Positions 53,043 to 62,991 of a stretch of DNA of 64,000 nucleotides are shown one piece after another (the first letter of the stretch is position 1; each line of letters starts with the position of its first letter). The notes beneath the pieces are model-generated. The model saw nothing but the letters and a program-made list of their open reading frames with translations. It was not told the DNA's origin and did not search any database. The stretch is from Flagellimonas sp. S3867 (GTDB taxonomy: Bacteria > Bacteroidota > Bacteroidia > Flavobacteriales > Flavobacteriaceae): contig NZ_JACVMN010000001.1 in the NCBI RefSeq assembly GCF_014698935.1, forward strand, positions 682,001-746,000. Direction: 5' to 3'. The position numbers and the translations under genes are program-made.

Positions 53043-53791
53043 TTTTCTGATTGGTTTGTTGTTTGGGATAGAAGTATTTCAATACGTTTTATTAGGCTAA
53101 TGCGAAAACCATCAGGATTTGATTTTCGAAGGCCTCTGGCAACATTGTAAAATTTATCAATTTCTCTTTTAAGGTTTGGAAACAGGTTTACCACATCCTT
53201 TTTGGAATTAATGACAGTGTACATACCTTTATAAAGCAACACATTCTCACCTTGTCCTTCTAAAAATTCATAGTAAAGTGATTTTCTATCCTTTCTGTCA
53301 AAACTTTTTTTGGTGTGCTTAATAAACAGGGTGAAAGTTGCACTTTCGTGGGTCACTTCATAAAATCCATAGGAGGCTAAAGAAGGGGTGTCTTTCGGAA
53401 GGATCTTTACAAAATTATGTCCATCAATCTGGAAACTCTCAACATAATCCTTGACCAGTTTAAGGGTGCCTCCACCAACCCTCGTAATCAATCGAATTAA
53501 AACCTCATCTTCATAGACATCGTATTTCAAATCCAGGTTGTAATAACATTGACCGTCATAACACACGCTACCTGATTGAAATTCCCTAGTTTGGAAAAAT
53601 TGGGTCTTTTCATTAATGGTTCGGTATTTCTCTGTATAAATTATACCTTGATATAGATCGGTGTTTTCTATACCTACATTACTGTCAAAGGAATTATAAT
53701 AGGCTATTTGTGCTTCTTCTTGTCCATAGGACAGCAAGATTCCGCCAAATACCAAAAATGGCATAAGAGCAGCCCTAAAAAAATCAAACAT
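53039..53791 (-). CDS. Exported protein of unknown function, first gene of the TonB-receptor locus
   Basis: A 250-residue protein with a signal peptide (ALMPFLVFGGILLSYGQ). The body is mixed alpha/beta, with two Cys in SVCYDGQCYYNLDLKYDVYE, and a second half FVKILPKDTPSLASYGFYEV. No family was recognised. Its stop codon overlaps the start of the TonB receptor, so the two are translationally coupled. It is probably a periplasmic or surface accessory of the receptor. Confidence 0.75.
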   Translation of the reverse strand: MFDFFRAALMPFLVFGGILLSYGQEEAQIAYYNSFDSNVGIENTDLYQGIIYTEKYRTINEKTQFFQTREFQSGSVCYDGQCYYNLDLKYDVYEDEVLIRLITRVGGGTLKLVKDYVESFQIDGHNFVKILPKDTPSLASYGFYEVTHESATFTLFIKHTKKSFDRKDRKSLYYEFLEGQGENVLLYKGMYTVINSKKDVVNLFPNLKREIDKFYNVARGLRKSNPDGFRISLIKRIEILLSQTTNQSEK

Positions 53792-54008
53792 GATATTAAA
53801 TTGTTTTATTAAGGGTGTTTATTGATTAAATGAATTAGCTGAATCTAAAATACTATTAATAATTACGAATCCTACGAATTTGTCAAAAAACGATTAAAAT
53901 AGTCATGATATTTTGATAAAAGTACATTCTCGGTTGATGAATGTATATAAGGGATTTCATGGTAAATTTTGGAGTTTACCTCTATGTATATTAAATATCA
54001 GGTTCTGA

Positions 54009-56405
54009 TTACTGATCGGCAGTAAAAACCAATACGGATTCAGCATTCTCTTGAATCTCCTGTTTGTTCATCATCATTTTTCTGAACTGTCCATTGATGA
54101 ACATCTCTGCTTGATCTTCATAATGTTCGCTGAACGGGTTTCCTGATTGTCCTGTGGGAAGAATACTTATGCTGTTTTCGATATCCGAAAAATCAATAAC
54201 CCTTCGGGTTGATGGTCCAGAATTTACTTTATAAAGACCCGTACTATCATATGGAAAGGCCATGTTATTAATAACCTCTCTGGTACCATTTACTGGAAAA
54301 GGTCCCACATTAAAGAATTCCCTAAGACTTTCAACTTGGCCTATAGGGTGTTGGTGCTCTAATGTATGTAATTTGCCCCAAGTCCACTGTGTTGGGTCTT
54401 CCCCAAAGTCTTTTATCAAGGATATCCAGGCATCTGCAAAGGACTTCAATACAATTTGATCTCTTGTTTCCACAATATCGGTCGTATTTACATTGTCCCA
54501 CCATTTTCCTTCTTTCATGTTGGCTCCCCATGCAATCTGACGTTTTAAAACATGTGTGCCCAACAACTGTTCAAATTGTTCGGGGCCAAGTTCGTCTTCC
54601 ATCGTGTTTTTGAGCATATAATATTCACATCGATGGAACAAGGCCGGATTGGTGCTTTCCAAAGTGTAGCTGCCATCCCAATTTTTAAGGGCATCGACCT
54701 GCACAAGTTGCGCTTCGCTTAAGCTAGAGACATCCAAAAGCTTGATAAGCTCCGTAATCAAATCAGGGTTTACGGAAGAGGTGACATCCAATATCATTTT
54801 GGATGTGGATTCGCGATCCCAATCGTTTTTGTCATCCAACAGTTCCACAATTCTTTTGGCTCGGTTTTCTGGTAAATAATAGCCAGGATAAAGCATTCCC
54901 GAAATAGAATCTGGTTGGTTGTTGGCGGAATAGACATAATTCCAAGGCGGATTTATAGCGCTGGGATTCTCAGAAAAATCGAGATATCCAATTGGCTCAT
55001 TTTTGCCCGTGGTACCATCCAGAACAAATTTGGTGGAAAGACTATCAGGCATTTGGTATAGTTTGGCCGTAGCCCACCATGCCACGTTACCTTCAGCATC
55101 ACCATACATCACATTTAAACCTGGGGCATGTATTTTTGGCAATGCGCTGCTGAATTCGTCAATATTTTTGGAATGACTTATTCCATGAAGTGCATCTAAG
55201 ATTTCGTTGTCTATTTTGGTGTATATCCATGACATGGAAATAGGACGTTCTCCTTTTATTTGCTTCGCAATATTATTCAACACCGGACCGTGCCTCGTCT
55301 TTTTATAGGTAAAGGAAACGGTTGCTCCATCCTTGACTTTAATTTCCTTTGATACAACTTCATAACTCTCCCAACCATCCTCGGTTTTGTATTTGGTACT
55401 ATCGGAAGGGTGATTTTCCTCATAATAAAAATCGATATCGTCGTTCTCGAACATGGTGAGGCCGTAAGCCAAATTTCTATCATGCCCCAATAAAGGAAAC
55501 GGAACTCCGGCTAAATGATATCCGTATTTTTCATAATTGGATGTGTTCACATGGGCTTCATACCATACTGATGGCTGCGCAAAGCCAATATGCGGATCAT
55601 TGGCAAGGATTACTTTTCCATTTTTAGTCTTCTCCGGTGCCAATACCCAACTGTTACTTCCTTCGAACAAGGGAACAGGTAGATTTTTTAAGGCTTTTTT
55701 ATAATTCAGTGCTATTGTATTGCCTAAGCTATCTGCTTTAACATTCTTGTAGTTTTTTATCCAAACGGTTGAAATGTCTGAATCTATGGCCAGATTGGAT
55801 ATGTATTCTTCCCCTAAGTTGTCCTTGATATTAGTTAACATGGGGTCCGTTTTATGTGCCATGGCAAAGCTAAAGGCCATATAGCCCACAACATTATAAA
55901 CATCTTCCATAGCAAAGGGTTCCTTTTCCAATCCAGTAAGGTAGAATTCCACAGGTGTGGGTCCTTCTTCTATGAATTTATTAATCCCATCTAGATAGGC
56001 GCTGGACAGAACAGCCATTTCACTTTGCATATCCAATCCGGAAACCGTTTTTGAGGTATGTTCATCGATTCCCAATGAAAGAAAGAACTTATCTGTTTCA
56101 ACCAAATCTTGACCAAAAACCTCGGAGAGTCGTCCTTTTGCCAATCTTCTCAAGAGTTCCATCTGCCAAAGTCTATCTTGGGCATGTACGTAGCCCAATG
56201 CTCTAAGGGCATCAGGTTCAGATTGGGCATAGATGTGCGGGATACCGTAGGTATCAAAATACACATCTACCTTGTTTTCCAAGCCGGAAAGTGCTTTTTT
56301 ACCACTATAATCAGGCTTGAGGCTTTGAACAAAAAGGATAACACCAAGAATTACGAGTATAAGCAGGCCGGCAAGTACTAAAAGTACTTTCTTGAATTTC
56401 TTCAC
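54009..56405 (-). CDS. Penicillin acylase family protein
   Basis: An Ntn hydrolase of 798 residues that cleaves amide bonds of acylated compounds; relatives include penicillin G acylases and quorum-signal acylases. It starts at GTG (56405) with a membrane anchor or signal segment (VLLVLAGLLILVILGVILFV). The processing site and Ser nucleophile are in FEGSNSWVLAPEKT near residue 248, followed by ANDPHIGFAQPSVWYE. The late PVNGTREVINNMAFP segment and an ending with PTGQSGNPFSEHYEDQ are typical. It should mature into alpha and beta chains in the periplasm. The substrate is unknown. Confidence 0.93.
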   Translation of the reverse strand: MKKFKKVLLVLAGLLILVILGVILFVQSLKPDYSGKKALSGLENKVDVYFDTYGIPHIYAQSEPDALRALGYVHAQDRLWQMELLRRLAKGRLSEVFGQDLVETDKFFLSLGIDEHTSKTVSGLDMQSEMAVLSSAYLDGINKFIEEGPTPVEFYLTGLEKEPFAMEDVYNVVGYMAFSFAMAHKTDPMLTNIKDNLGEEYISNLAIDSDISTVWIKNYKNVKADSLGNTIALNYKKALKNLPVPLFEGSNSWVLAPEKTKNGKVILANDPHIGFAQPSVWYEAHVNTSNYEKYGYHLAGVPFPLLGHDRNLAYGLTMFENDDIDFYYEENHPSDSTKYKTEDGWESYEVVSKEIKVKDGATVSFTYKKTRHGPVLNNIAKQIKGERPISMSWIYTKIDNEILDALHGISHSKNIDEFSSALPKIHAPGLNVMYGDAEGNVAWWATAKLYQMPDSLSTKFVLDGTTGKNEPIGYLDFSENPSAINPPWNYVYSANNQPDSISGMLYPGYYLPENRAKRIVELLDDKNDWDRESTSKMILDVTSSVNPDLITELIKLLDVSSLSEAQLVQVDALKNWDGSYTLESTNPALFHRCEYYMLKNTMEDELGPEQFEQLLGTHVLKRQIAWGANMKEGKWWDNVNTTDIVETRDQIVLKSFADAWISLIKDFGEDPTQWTWGKLHTLEHQHPIGQVESLREFFNVGPFPVNGTREVINNMAFPYDSTGLYKVNSGPSTRRVIDFSDIENSISILPTGQSGNPFSEHYEDQAEMFINGQFRKMMMNKQEIQENAESVLVFTADQ

Positions 56406-56490
56406 TGTGGGGATCTTTGGTTAATTGTAAATAGTTAGTCTAAATTAAACTATTTTCCAAACAACATAAAATAAAGAGAGAAATCTGCGG

Positions 56491-58473
56491 CTATTTGGAG
56501 TTCATTGAAAGATGGTATTTTTCAAGACCTGATTTTAACCATTTTTCATAAACATCGATATCCACATATTGCACGGCATCATTCAAAACTTCAAGGTTTG
56601 GAGACAAAAGAACATAATAAGGTTGCGATGCTGCATTAAAGTTTACGGTCTGGAACGTGCCCCACTTTTGCCCAATGGTCTCAATGGATTTTATTCGACC
56701 GGAATCGTACTTAAAATCAAATTTTTCCGATTCAGGGAGTTCTTTTCTGTCATCGACATATAATGAAATAAGCACATATTCATCACGAATCAAGGGATAT
56801 ATTTTAGAGTCACTCCAAACATTTTCTTCCATCTTCCGGCAATTAACACATGCCCATCCCGTAAAATCGAGCAATATGGGCTTGTTAACTTCTTGGGCAT
56901 AGGCCACACCTTCATCAAAATCCTTGAAACAATCCAAGCCTAACGGACAATCACTTTCGGTTTCTATTACGCTATAAAAATCCGGTGGAGGAAATCCGCT
57001 TAATAATTTTAGATTGGTAATATTGAACAGTCCCAAGATCAAATAGACAGAGAATCCTGCGCTTAACAGGCCTACGAATTTTCGTGTTGGAGATAATTTT
57101 CGTTTTGGCCCATCATGAGAAAACTTGAACAACCCAAATAGATATAATGTCATTAAAACAAACAACAAAATCCAAATGCCCAAAAAGATTTCTCTTTTAA
57201 ATATTCCCCAATTGCCCACTAAATCGGCATTGGAAAGAAATTTGAATGCCAGAGCAAGTTCTAAAAAGCCCAAAACAACCTTAACCGTGGTCATCCAACC
57301 TCCTGATTTGGGCAAAGAGTTTAACCAGGCAGGAAATAACGCAAAAAGTGCAAACGGCAATGCCAGTGCAAGACCGAAGCCAACCATTCCGGCGGATAGG
57401 TTTGTTGCTACATCGCCTTCGGCCAAGGTGGTGCTTCCCAACAGTCCACCTAAAATTGGGCCTGTACAAGAAAAGGACACGATGGCCAAGGTAAGTGCCA
57501 TAAAAAATATGCCCAAGCCCCCTCCTACTTTGGTCGAGGCCGCATCCATTTTATTCGCCCATGAACTGGGCAAGGTAAGTTCGTAATATCCGAAGAAGGA
57601 AAAGGCAAAAAACACAAAAATCAAGAAGAAGAATACATTCAACCAAATATTCGTCGCTATGGTGTTCAAAATCTGAGAATCTACCGAATCGAACAAATGG
57701 AAAGGAAGACTTAGCAAGAAATAAATCAGAACAATGAAAAATCCATACAAAATGGCATTGGCCACTCCTTTAGACCTATTTTGTGATTGCTTGGTAAAAA
57801 ATGACACCGTTAAGGGAATCATTGGAAACACACAGGGTGTTAACAAAGCGATGAGTCCACCCAAAAATCCCAATCCAAAAACCATCCACAGGCCAGTGCT
57901 TCCATTCACCTCACTGAGTCCACCTTGATTAAGGAGGCCTTTATTTTTTAAGTCCAATTGTAACGATTGCCCTAAGGCAATGCTGTTCTCATCCAATTCT
58001 TTTTGGGTTGCCACAAAAGCGTTCCCATCTAAAGAAACCTGAAATAATTCATCCATAGGAATACAAACTTCCTTGCATATTTGATAAAAAAGGTTGACAG
58101 TAATCTGCTTGACTGTTGGATTTAGTAGTTTGATCCTTTGGGTGAAAATAGCATCATGTTTAAAAAAGGTTTCTTCTACTTCAAAAATATCGCTGTACTC
58201 CTTTATGGTCTCACTCTCAGTTGTCGTACCAAGTAATTCATAATCTTCGCCTGATTTTTCGAAAGTAAATTCACTTGGCAAAGAACCTCCTTCGGCGGTA
58301 TATTGGGAATACACATGCCACCCTTCTTGGATTTTGCCCTTGAATATCAGTTCATATTCAGAATCAGAAAGTTTTTTCACCTCATGACTCCAAACTGCCG
58401 GATTATCCTCCGACTGACCCATTAGGGGAACTATGGCCAAAAAGAAACCAAATACAATGGATAGGAACTTCAT
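56491..58473 (-). CDS. dsbD: Thiol:disulfide interchange protein, DsbD type
   Basis: A 660-residue membrane protein that carries electrons from cytoplasmic thioredoxin to periplasmic thiols. A signal peptide (VFGFFLAIVPLMGQ) precedes the N-terminal DsbD-alpha-like domain with the Cys pair in YQICKEVCIPM. A multi-helix transporter domain (GLIALLTPCVFPMIPLTVSFF) follows, then a C-terminal thioredoxin domain with CVNC in WACVNCRKMEENVW near residue 544. All three redox modules are present. Its start overlaps the tilS stop (ATGA). Confidence 0.92.
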   Translation of the reverse strand: MKFLSIVFGFFLAIVPLMGQSEDNPAVWSHEVKKLSDSEYELIFKGKIQEGWHVYSQYTAEGGSLPSEFTFEKSGEDYELLGTTTESETIKEYSDIFEVEETFFKHDAIFTQRIKLLNPTVKQITVNLFYQICKEVCIPMDELFQVSLDGNAFVATQKELDENSIALGQSLQLDLKNKGLLNQGGLSEVNGSTGLWMVFGLGFLGGLIALLTPCVFPMIPLTVSFFTKQSQNRSKGVANAILYGFFIVLIYFLLSLPFHLFDSVDSQILNTIATNIWLNVFFFLIFVFFAFSFFGYYELTLPSSWANKMDAASTKVGGGLGIFFMALTLAIVSFSCTGPILGGLLGSTTLAEGDVATNLSAGMVGFGLALALPFALFALFPAWLNSLPKSGGWMTTVKVVLGFLELALAFKFLSNADLVGNWGIFKREIFLGIWILLFVLMTLYLFGLFKFSHDGPKRKLSPTRKFVGLLSAGFSVYLILGLFNITNLKLLSGFPPPDFYSVIETESDCPLGLDCFKDFDEGVAYAQEVNKPILLDFTGWACVNCRKMEENVWSDSKIYPLIRDEYVLISLYVDDRKELPESEKFDFKYDSGRIKSIETIGQKWGTFQTVNFNAASQPYYVLLSPNLEVLNDAVQYVDIDVYEKWLKSGLEKYHLSMNSK

Positions 58474-59777
58474 ATTGAAAATGTAATTTTTATAATATTC
58501 TTAGTAGACTCATCCACTTTAAAACGATTATCTGGTCGCATGCCCACAACCCAGACAATTTCGTTGTTGGAACATAACAACCATTGTCTTTTTTTAGATA
58601 TGGTATCCAATTTTTCATCCTTGAAATACTTGGAAAGCTTCTTTTTTCCTTGCATCCCGAAAGGATAAAAATAGTCGCCTTTTTCCCATCTTCTTAACAT
58701 TAACGGATAGTTTAACTTTTCCTTATCGAAAAAAGCTATGTTTTTCGGACTTTCCTCAAGAGATCCAACTTTTTCCATTTTTATATTGATCGCGCTGTTT
58801 ATCTGCCCAACGCCCTCTTCAATTAAGAAAAACTCCTGTTCTTCCTTTTCCAGTTTGGAAAGTATCAAGTATTCCCTATCCTTTAATAATTTATGGGTCT
58901 TGGATACAATTTCTTTTCCGCTAATGGTATTTAGAAGGTCTTTTACGCTGTTCCAATCGGTAAAACCATATTCGTGAAAAAGTTGATAGAGATAAGCGTC
59001 GAGTGGTTTAAGCTGCAACAGTTCGGCTATCCTGATTTTTATTCGTTCTTCCTCCGCTTCAAACAGATGTATTTTTATCGCTTCAACATGATTCTTTGCA
59101 AGAGAGTTGGTTTGTTCCAAATAGGTCTGGGTTTGGATAAAATTATTTAGAAAAGTGGGATGCATTTCTTTCAATTTTGGCACTATTTCATGTCTCACTT
59201 TGTTGCGCAAGTATTTGCTTTCCCGATTGCTACTGTCCTCTCTCCAGTCAATTCCTTCAGATTTGGCATATTCCAAAATTTGACCTCTGGAAAAACCTAG
59301 CAGTGGTCTCACTATCTTATTATTTTGCTCAGGGATTCCACGAAGTCCCTCAATTCCCGAACCTCTGGACAGGTTAATCAAGAAAGTTTCCAGGTTGTCA
59401 TCGGCATGGTGAGCGGTAAGAACATAATCAAAACCATCTGTTTCCAATAAGCGCTCAAACCACTGATATCGAAGTTCCCGTGCGGCCATTTGTACCGACC
59501 CGCCATTTTCCTGAATGTAGTTTTTGGTATCGAACGATTTGGTAATTGAAGGAATACCCAAATTAGAAGCTAACTTTTTCACAAAGGTCTCGTCACCATC
59601 ACTTTCGGCGTCTCTAAGATTAAAGTTACAATGGGCCAATGTAATATCCAGTTCGGATTTGAAACATAAATGGGTAAGGGCAATACTATCCAATCCACCG
59701 CTGCAGGCGAGCAGTAATTTTCCTTTCTTAAGAAAGGGGAAGCTTTTTTGAAGATTATTTTTGAACTGGGTCAACAT
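58470..59777 (-). CDS. tilS: tRNA(Ile)-lysidine synthetase
   Basis: An essential tRNA modification enzyme that attaches lysine to C34 of the AUA-decoding tRNA-Ile. It has 435 residues. The PP-loop ATP-pyrophosphatase motif SGGLDS is at residues 26-31. It is followed by LAHCNFNLRDAESDGDE, TAHHADDNLETFLINLSRG and the EGIDWREDSSN segment. The C-terminal TilS domain (PLMLRRWEKGDYFYPFGMQG, then KKLSKYFKDEKL) is intact. It lies 16 bp after pabB and is coupled to dsbD. Confidence 0.96.
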   Translation of the reverse strand: MLTQFKNNLQKSFPFLKKGKLLLACSGGLDSIALTHLCFKSELDITLAHCNFNLRDAESDGDETFVKKLASNLGIPSITKSFDTKNYIQENGGSVQMAARELRYQWFERLLETDGFDYVLTAHHADDNLETFLINLSRGSGIEGLRGIPEQNNKIVRPLLGFSRGQILEYAKSEGIDWREDSSNRESKYLRNKVRHEIVPKLKEMHPTFLNNFIQTQTYLEQTNSLAKNHVEAIKIHLFEAEEERIKIRIAELLQLKPLDAYLYQLFHEYGFTDWNSVKDLLNTISGKEIVSKTHKLLKDREYLILSKLEKEEQEFFLIEEGVGQINSAINIKMEKVGSLEESPKNIAFFDKEKLNYPLMLRRWEKGDYFYPFGMQGKKKLSKYFKDEKLDTISKKRQWLLCSNNEIVWVVGMRPDNRFKVDESTKNIIKITFSI

Positions 59778-59793
59778 ACTGCAAAAGTAACAA

Positions 59794-61101
59794 TTAAGCT
59801 TTGCTGGTTTCCAACACGCTTCGCATTGCCTTGGCCTTTAACAAACATTCTTGATATTCGCTTTCAGGATTTGATTTTGAAGTTATTGCGCTGCCAACGG
59901 AAAAGGACACATACTTTCGGCTATCATTATATAAAATGCTTCTGATGACCACATTAAAATCGAAGTTTCCCTCTGGGTCAATATAACCAACGGTACCACT
60001 GTACAATCCGCGTTTGGTCTCTTCCAAATCCTCAATGATCTTCATTGCAGAAATTTTAGGAGCACCTGTCATACTTCCCATCGGAAAAGTTTCTTTTATC
60101 AAATCCAATGGTTTTTTGCTTTTGGGAACCTTGGCCGTTATGGTTGATATCATTTGATGTACCTGTTTAAACGAATGCACCTTACACAACTCTTCAACTT
60201 TTACACTGCCTTTTAATGCACTTTTGGAAAGGTCGTTTCGAACAAGGTCCGTAATCATGATATTTTCTGCTCTTTCCTTTGCATCATTTTCCAGTTTATG
60301 CTTGAGTTCCTCATCTTGCAAGGTACTTTCTCCTCTAGCAGCTGTGCCTTTTATCGGTTGGGAAACCAAGGTTTGTCCCTCTTTCTTTAAGTAACGTTCA
60401 GGCGAGGCACACAATAAATATTTATCCCCTATCCTAAGATAGGTGGCAAAAGGAGGTTCCGAAATTCGATTTAGGTTCTTATACGTTTCCAAGGGGTCAA
60501 TCGTAGTTTCCTCGGCATAAAATTCCTGACAAAAATTGGCTTCATAAATATCGCCTCTGTGGATATGGTCAAGAAATTTGTTCGCTTTTTCAAAATAGCC
60601 ATCTTTATGAATTCGCATCTTTATGCGAACGGATTCGGTCAGATGGGATTTGGTGTTTTTGGAATGGAAAAGCGACCGGATTTGTAAATAATCGTCATCA
60701 ATCTCATGTTGCAGTTCTTCCAAATACGAGAAAATTAATTTCCCATCCTTTATGTAGATGATTTTCTCAGGCCGAAAGAAGTAAAGCTCTGGGAAATCCA
60801 ATCCATCAATATTTTTGGAATGGAGTTCTTCTGTTTCATTTTTTATATCATATGAAATGTATCCAAACAACCAATCCTTCTCTTTGTCGATGGTTTTTTG
60901 CACATCATCGATGCTTTTTGCCTCAAAAACAGACTTATCGGTCTGTCTAGCAATTGCCAACAAAACATCATATGAACTGTACTTATCATGGTGTTCGTTA
61001 CTATCCATCCAAGCAACAATTTCATGGTCTTTTGACCAATCCAATAAGGCATTCTTATAATTGGAATGTGATGAAATTTGGTAAGAACGGTGCCTGCGCA
61101 A
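59794..61101 (-). CDS. pabB: Aminodeoxychorismate synthase component I
   Basis: A chorismate-utilising enzyme of folate synthesis, 435 residues. It aminates chorismate to 4-amino-4-deoxychorismate. The motif PIKGTAARG near residue 250 carries the Lys that marks PabB; TrpE has a different residue there. GDIYEANFCQEF, NIMITDLVRNDLSKSA and SMTGAPKISAM are also present. The only plausible start near the domain edge is a TTG at 61101; the first ATG lies about 30 codons inside. No pabA or pabC is adjacent. It is 5 bp after the FMN reductase gene. Confidence 0.9.
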   Translation of the reverse strand: MRRHRSYQISSHSNYKNALLDWSKDHEIVAWMDSNEHHDKYSSYDVLLAIARQTDKSVFEAKSIDDVQKTIDKEKDWLFGYISYDIKNETEELHSKNIDGLDFPELYFFRPEKIIYIKDGKLIFSYLEELQHEIDDDYLQIRSLFHSKNTKSHLTESVRIKMRIHKDGYFEKANKFLDHIHRGDIYEANFCQEFYAEETTIDPLETYKNLNRISEPPFATYLRIGDKYLLCASPERYLKKEGQTLVSQPIKGTAARGESTLQDEELKHKLENDAKERAENIMITDLVRNDLSKSALKGSVKVEELCKVHSFKQVHQMISTITAKVPKSKKPLDLIKETFPMGSMTGAPKISAMKIIEDLEETKRGLYSGTVGYIDPEGNFDFNVVIRSILYNDSRKYVSFSVGSAITSKSNPESEYQECLLKAKAMRSVLETSKA

Positions 61102-61106
61102 CTGGT

Positions 61107-61643
61107 TTATTTTAATGATTCCAAAAGCGCCTTCAATGCCTCTTGATGTTGACTTTTTAGCGTTTCATCGGTAAGTCCCTTTTGCACATCAAAATTCTGG
61201 TGGAAGGAAGCCAGTGAAAATGTGGAGACAATCTCCGCTCCGAATCGTGGCAACATCCCTTGTACAACACCCAAGGAACCTACTCCCCCTCTTCCGCCAG
61301 GAGAAGCTGACATCAGCAATACTTTGGTATCTTGTAGAAATTTGCGCTCCAATCGAGATAACCAATCCAATACATTTTTAAAATATGCCGAGGGGTTTCC
61401 GTTATGTTCGCTTACCGAAAGGATAATTGCATCTGCCTTTTGAAAATCGTTTTTGAGTTCCACCAAAGCATTGGAATATCCGTTTTGTTTTTCCTCATCC
61501 TCACTGAACATCGGAAAAGGGCATTTTGACATGTCAAGTAGTTGTATTTCATGATTTTGTATGGAAGACACGGTGTGTTTTACCAATTTGTAATTGATGG
61601 ATGTTGAAGAATTACTTCCTGCGAGTGCCAAAATTGCAGCCAT
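61107..61643 (-). CDS. NAD(P)H-dependent FMN reductase family protein
   Basis: A 178-residue flavodoxin-fold reductase. The phosphate-binding loop AGSNSSTSINYKL is at the N-terminus. SVSEHNGNPSAYFKNVLDWLSR is the usual FMN-contact and dimer region, and LLMSASPGGRGGVGSLGV follows. It would reduce flavins or quinones using NAD(P)H in the cytoplasm. It precedes pabB by 5 bp and is divergent from the acyltransferase gene. Confidence 0.9.
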   Translation of the reverse strand: MAAILALAGSNSSTSINYKLVKHTVSSIQNHEIQLLDMSKCPFPMFSEDEEKQNGYSNALVELKNDFQKADAIILSVSEHNGNPSAYFKNVLDWLSRLERKFLQDTKVLLMSASPGGRGGVGSLGVVQGMLPRFGAEIVSTFSLASFHQNFDVQKGLTDETLKSQHQEALKALLESLK

Positions 61644-61776
61644 ATGGGAAAAATTTTAATTGTTTCGCTAAAATACCGTAATTGGGTATTACATGCGAGT
61701 ATTTTGGCTAATTTTGACCCGTGAAACATCCAAACTTGCTGTCAAACAAGTATATAGATAATCATTTTAGATGTAA

Positions 61777-62973
61777 ATGAGTTCAAAGACCACCAGATTG
61801 TTCTTTATTGATGCCATGAGGGCATGGGCCATTTTAATGATGCTCCAAGGTCATTTTATAGATGGACTTCTGGACCCAGTTTTTAGGGATACGGATAATT
61901 TGATGTTCAATATTTGGTTGTACTTCAGAGGAATTACTGCCCCGGTTTTTTTCACGGTTTCTGGTTTTATTTTCACTTACTTATTGATAAGGGTTCCTAA
62001 AAAGGGATTGGAAAACCCGAGGGTAAAAAAAGGAATCCGCCGTGGGCTTCAGCTTTTACTTATTGGTTACTTGCTTCGAATGAACATTTTTGGGCTCTTT
62101 AGCGGTGAACTATATGATTCATTCTATTTGGTGGATGTATTGCATTGTATCGGCCTTTCAATTTTAGTATTGATCGGTGTTTACCTTTTTGCAGCAGAAA
62201 AAAAGAAATATCTTTTTCCAAGCTTGCTCGTGGGAATTACAATACTGTTATTCCTTTTTGAACCGATTTACAAGCAGTGGTCCTTTTCTTTTTTACCAAA
62301 TGCATTGGCCAACTATTTTACCAAGGCCAATGGTTCCGTATTTACCATAATTCCTTGGTTGGGATATGCCACCATTGGTGGGTTTATTTCTATAATGTTC
62401 ACCAGGTTCAAAGATTTTAAGTATTTGTACCCCGTCGCAATTTCCATAGCAACAGTTGTGGGATTCACTTTGGTCTATTTTTCCTCTTTAGGGTTTATAA
62501 GTCTTTATGATTTTAGCGGCATTGAGCTATTTAGGCTAATAGAAAGCAATAATTACTTGTTTATTCGCCTTGGAGATGTTTTTGTGGCTTTTGCCATTTT
62601 CATGTTGTTCCGGAAGCTCATGACCAACAAAACAGTTTTAAATATTGGTGCAAGCACCTTATCTATTTACATAATTCACTTCATCATCCTCTATGGAAGC
62701 TTTACAGGACTTGGATTATATCGCTTTTTGCATCATTCATTGAACCCCAGTACCGTAATCTTAGGTGCACTAATGTTTATGACAGCCTGTACGTTCTTGG
62801 CGTTGAGATACAATAAACATGAAACTGAAATTAAAGCTCAAGGTACCCAGGCCGTTGGTTTTGTGAAAAATCTAACCACGGAACTTAAAAAGGTATCCAG
62901 CCCTATTTTAAGAGAAGTTTCCGTACGAGCGAAAGTCTTGCTTAGAAAGTTTCTTAGAACGGTAAGGAGTTAA
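61777..62973 (+). CDS. Multi-spanning acyltransferase, heparan-alpha-glucosaminide N-acetyltransferase-like
   Basis: A 398-residue inner-membrane protein with about ten hydrophobic segments. The N-terminus RLFFIDAMRAWAILMMLQGH places a His at residue 26 in the first helix, as in the DUF1624/HGSNAT-type transmembrane acetyltransferases. It is followed by FRGITAPVFFTVSGFIFTYLL. The substrate is unknown, possibly a cell-envelope sugar. The C-terminal 50 residues are basic and cytoplasmic. It stands alone between the divergent FMN reductase gene and the convergent lpdA gene. Confidence 0.85.
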   Translation: MSSKTTRLFFIDAMRAWAILMMLQGHFIDGLLDPVFRDTDNLMFNIWLYFRGITAPVFFTVSGFIFTYLLIRVPKKGLENPRVKKGIRRGLQLLLIGYLLRMNIFGLFSGELYDSFYLVDVLHCIGLSILVLIGVYLFAAEKKKYLFPSLLVGITILLFLFEPIYKQWSFSFLPNALANYFTKANGSVFTIIPWLGYATIGGFISIMFTRFKDFKYLYPVAISIATVVGFTLVYFSSLGFISLYDFSGIELFRLIESNNYLFIRLGDVFVAFAIFMLFRKLMTNKTVLNIGASTLSIYIIHFIILYGSFTGLGLYRFLHHSLNPSTVILGALMFMTACTFLALRYNKHETEIKAQGTQAVGFVKNLTTELKKVSSPILREVSVRAKVLLRKFLRTVRS

Positions 62974-62991
62974 AGTTACCCCTCTTATTTT

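Noticed and set aside
50274..53791. Cell-surface signalling system with sigma and anti-sigma factors, suggested by the STN domain
   Set aside because: No FecI- or FecR-like gene occurs nearby. The coupled 250-residue protein has a signal peptide and no sigma-factor features.
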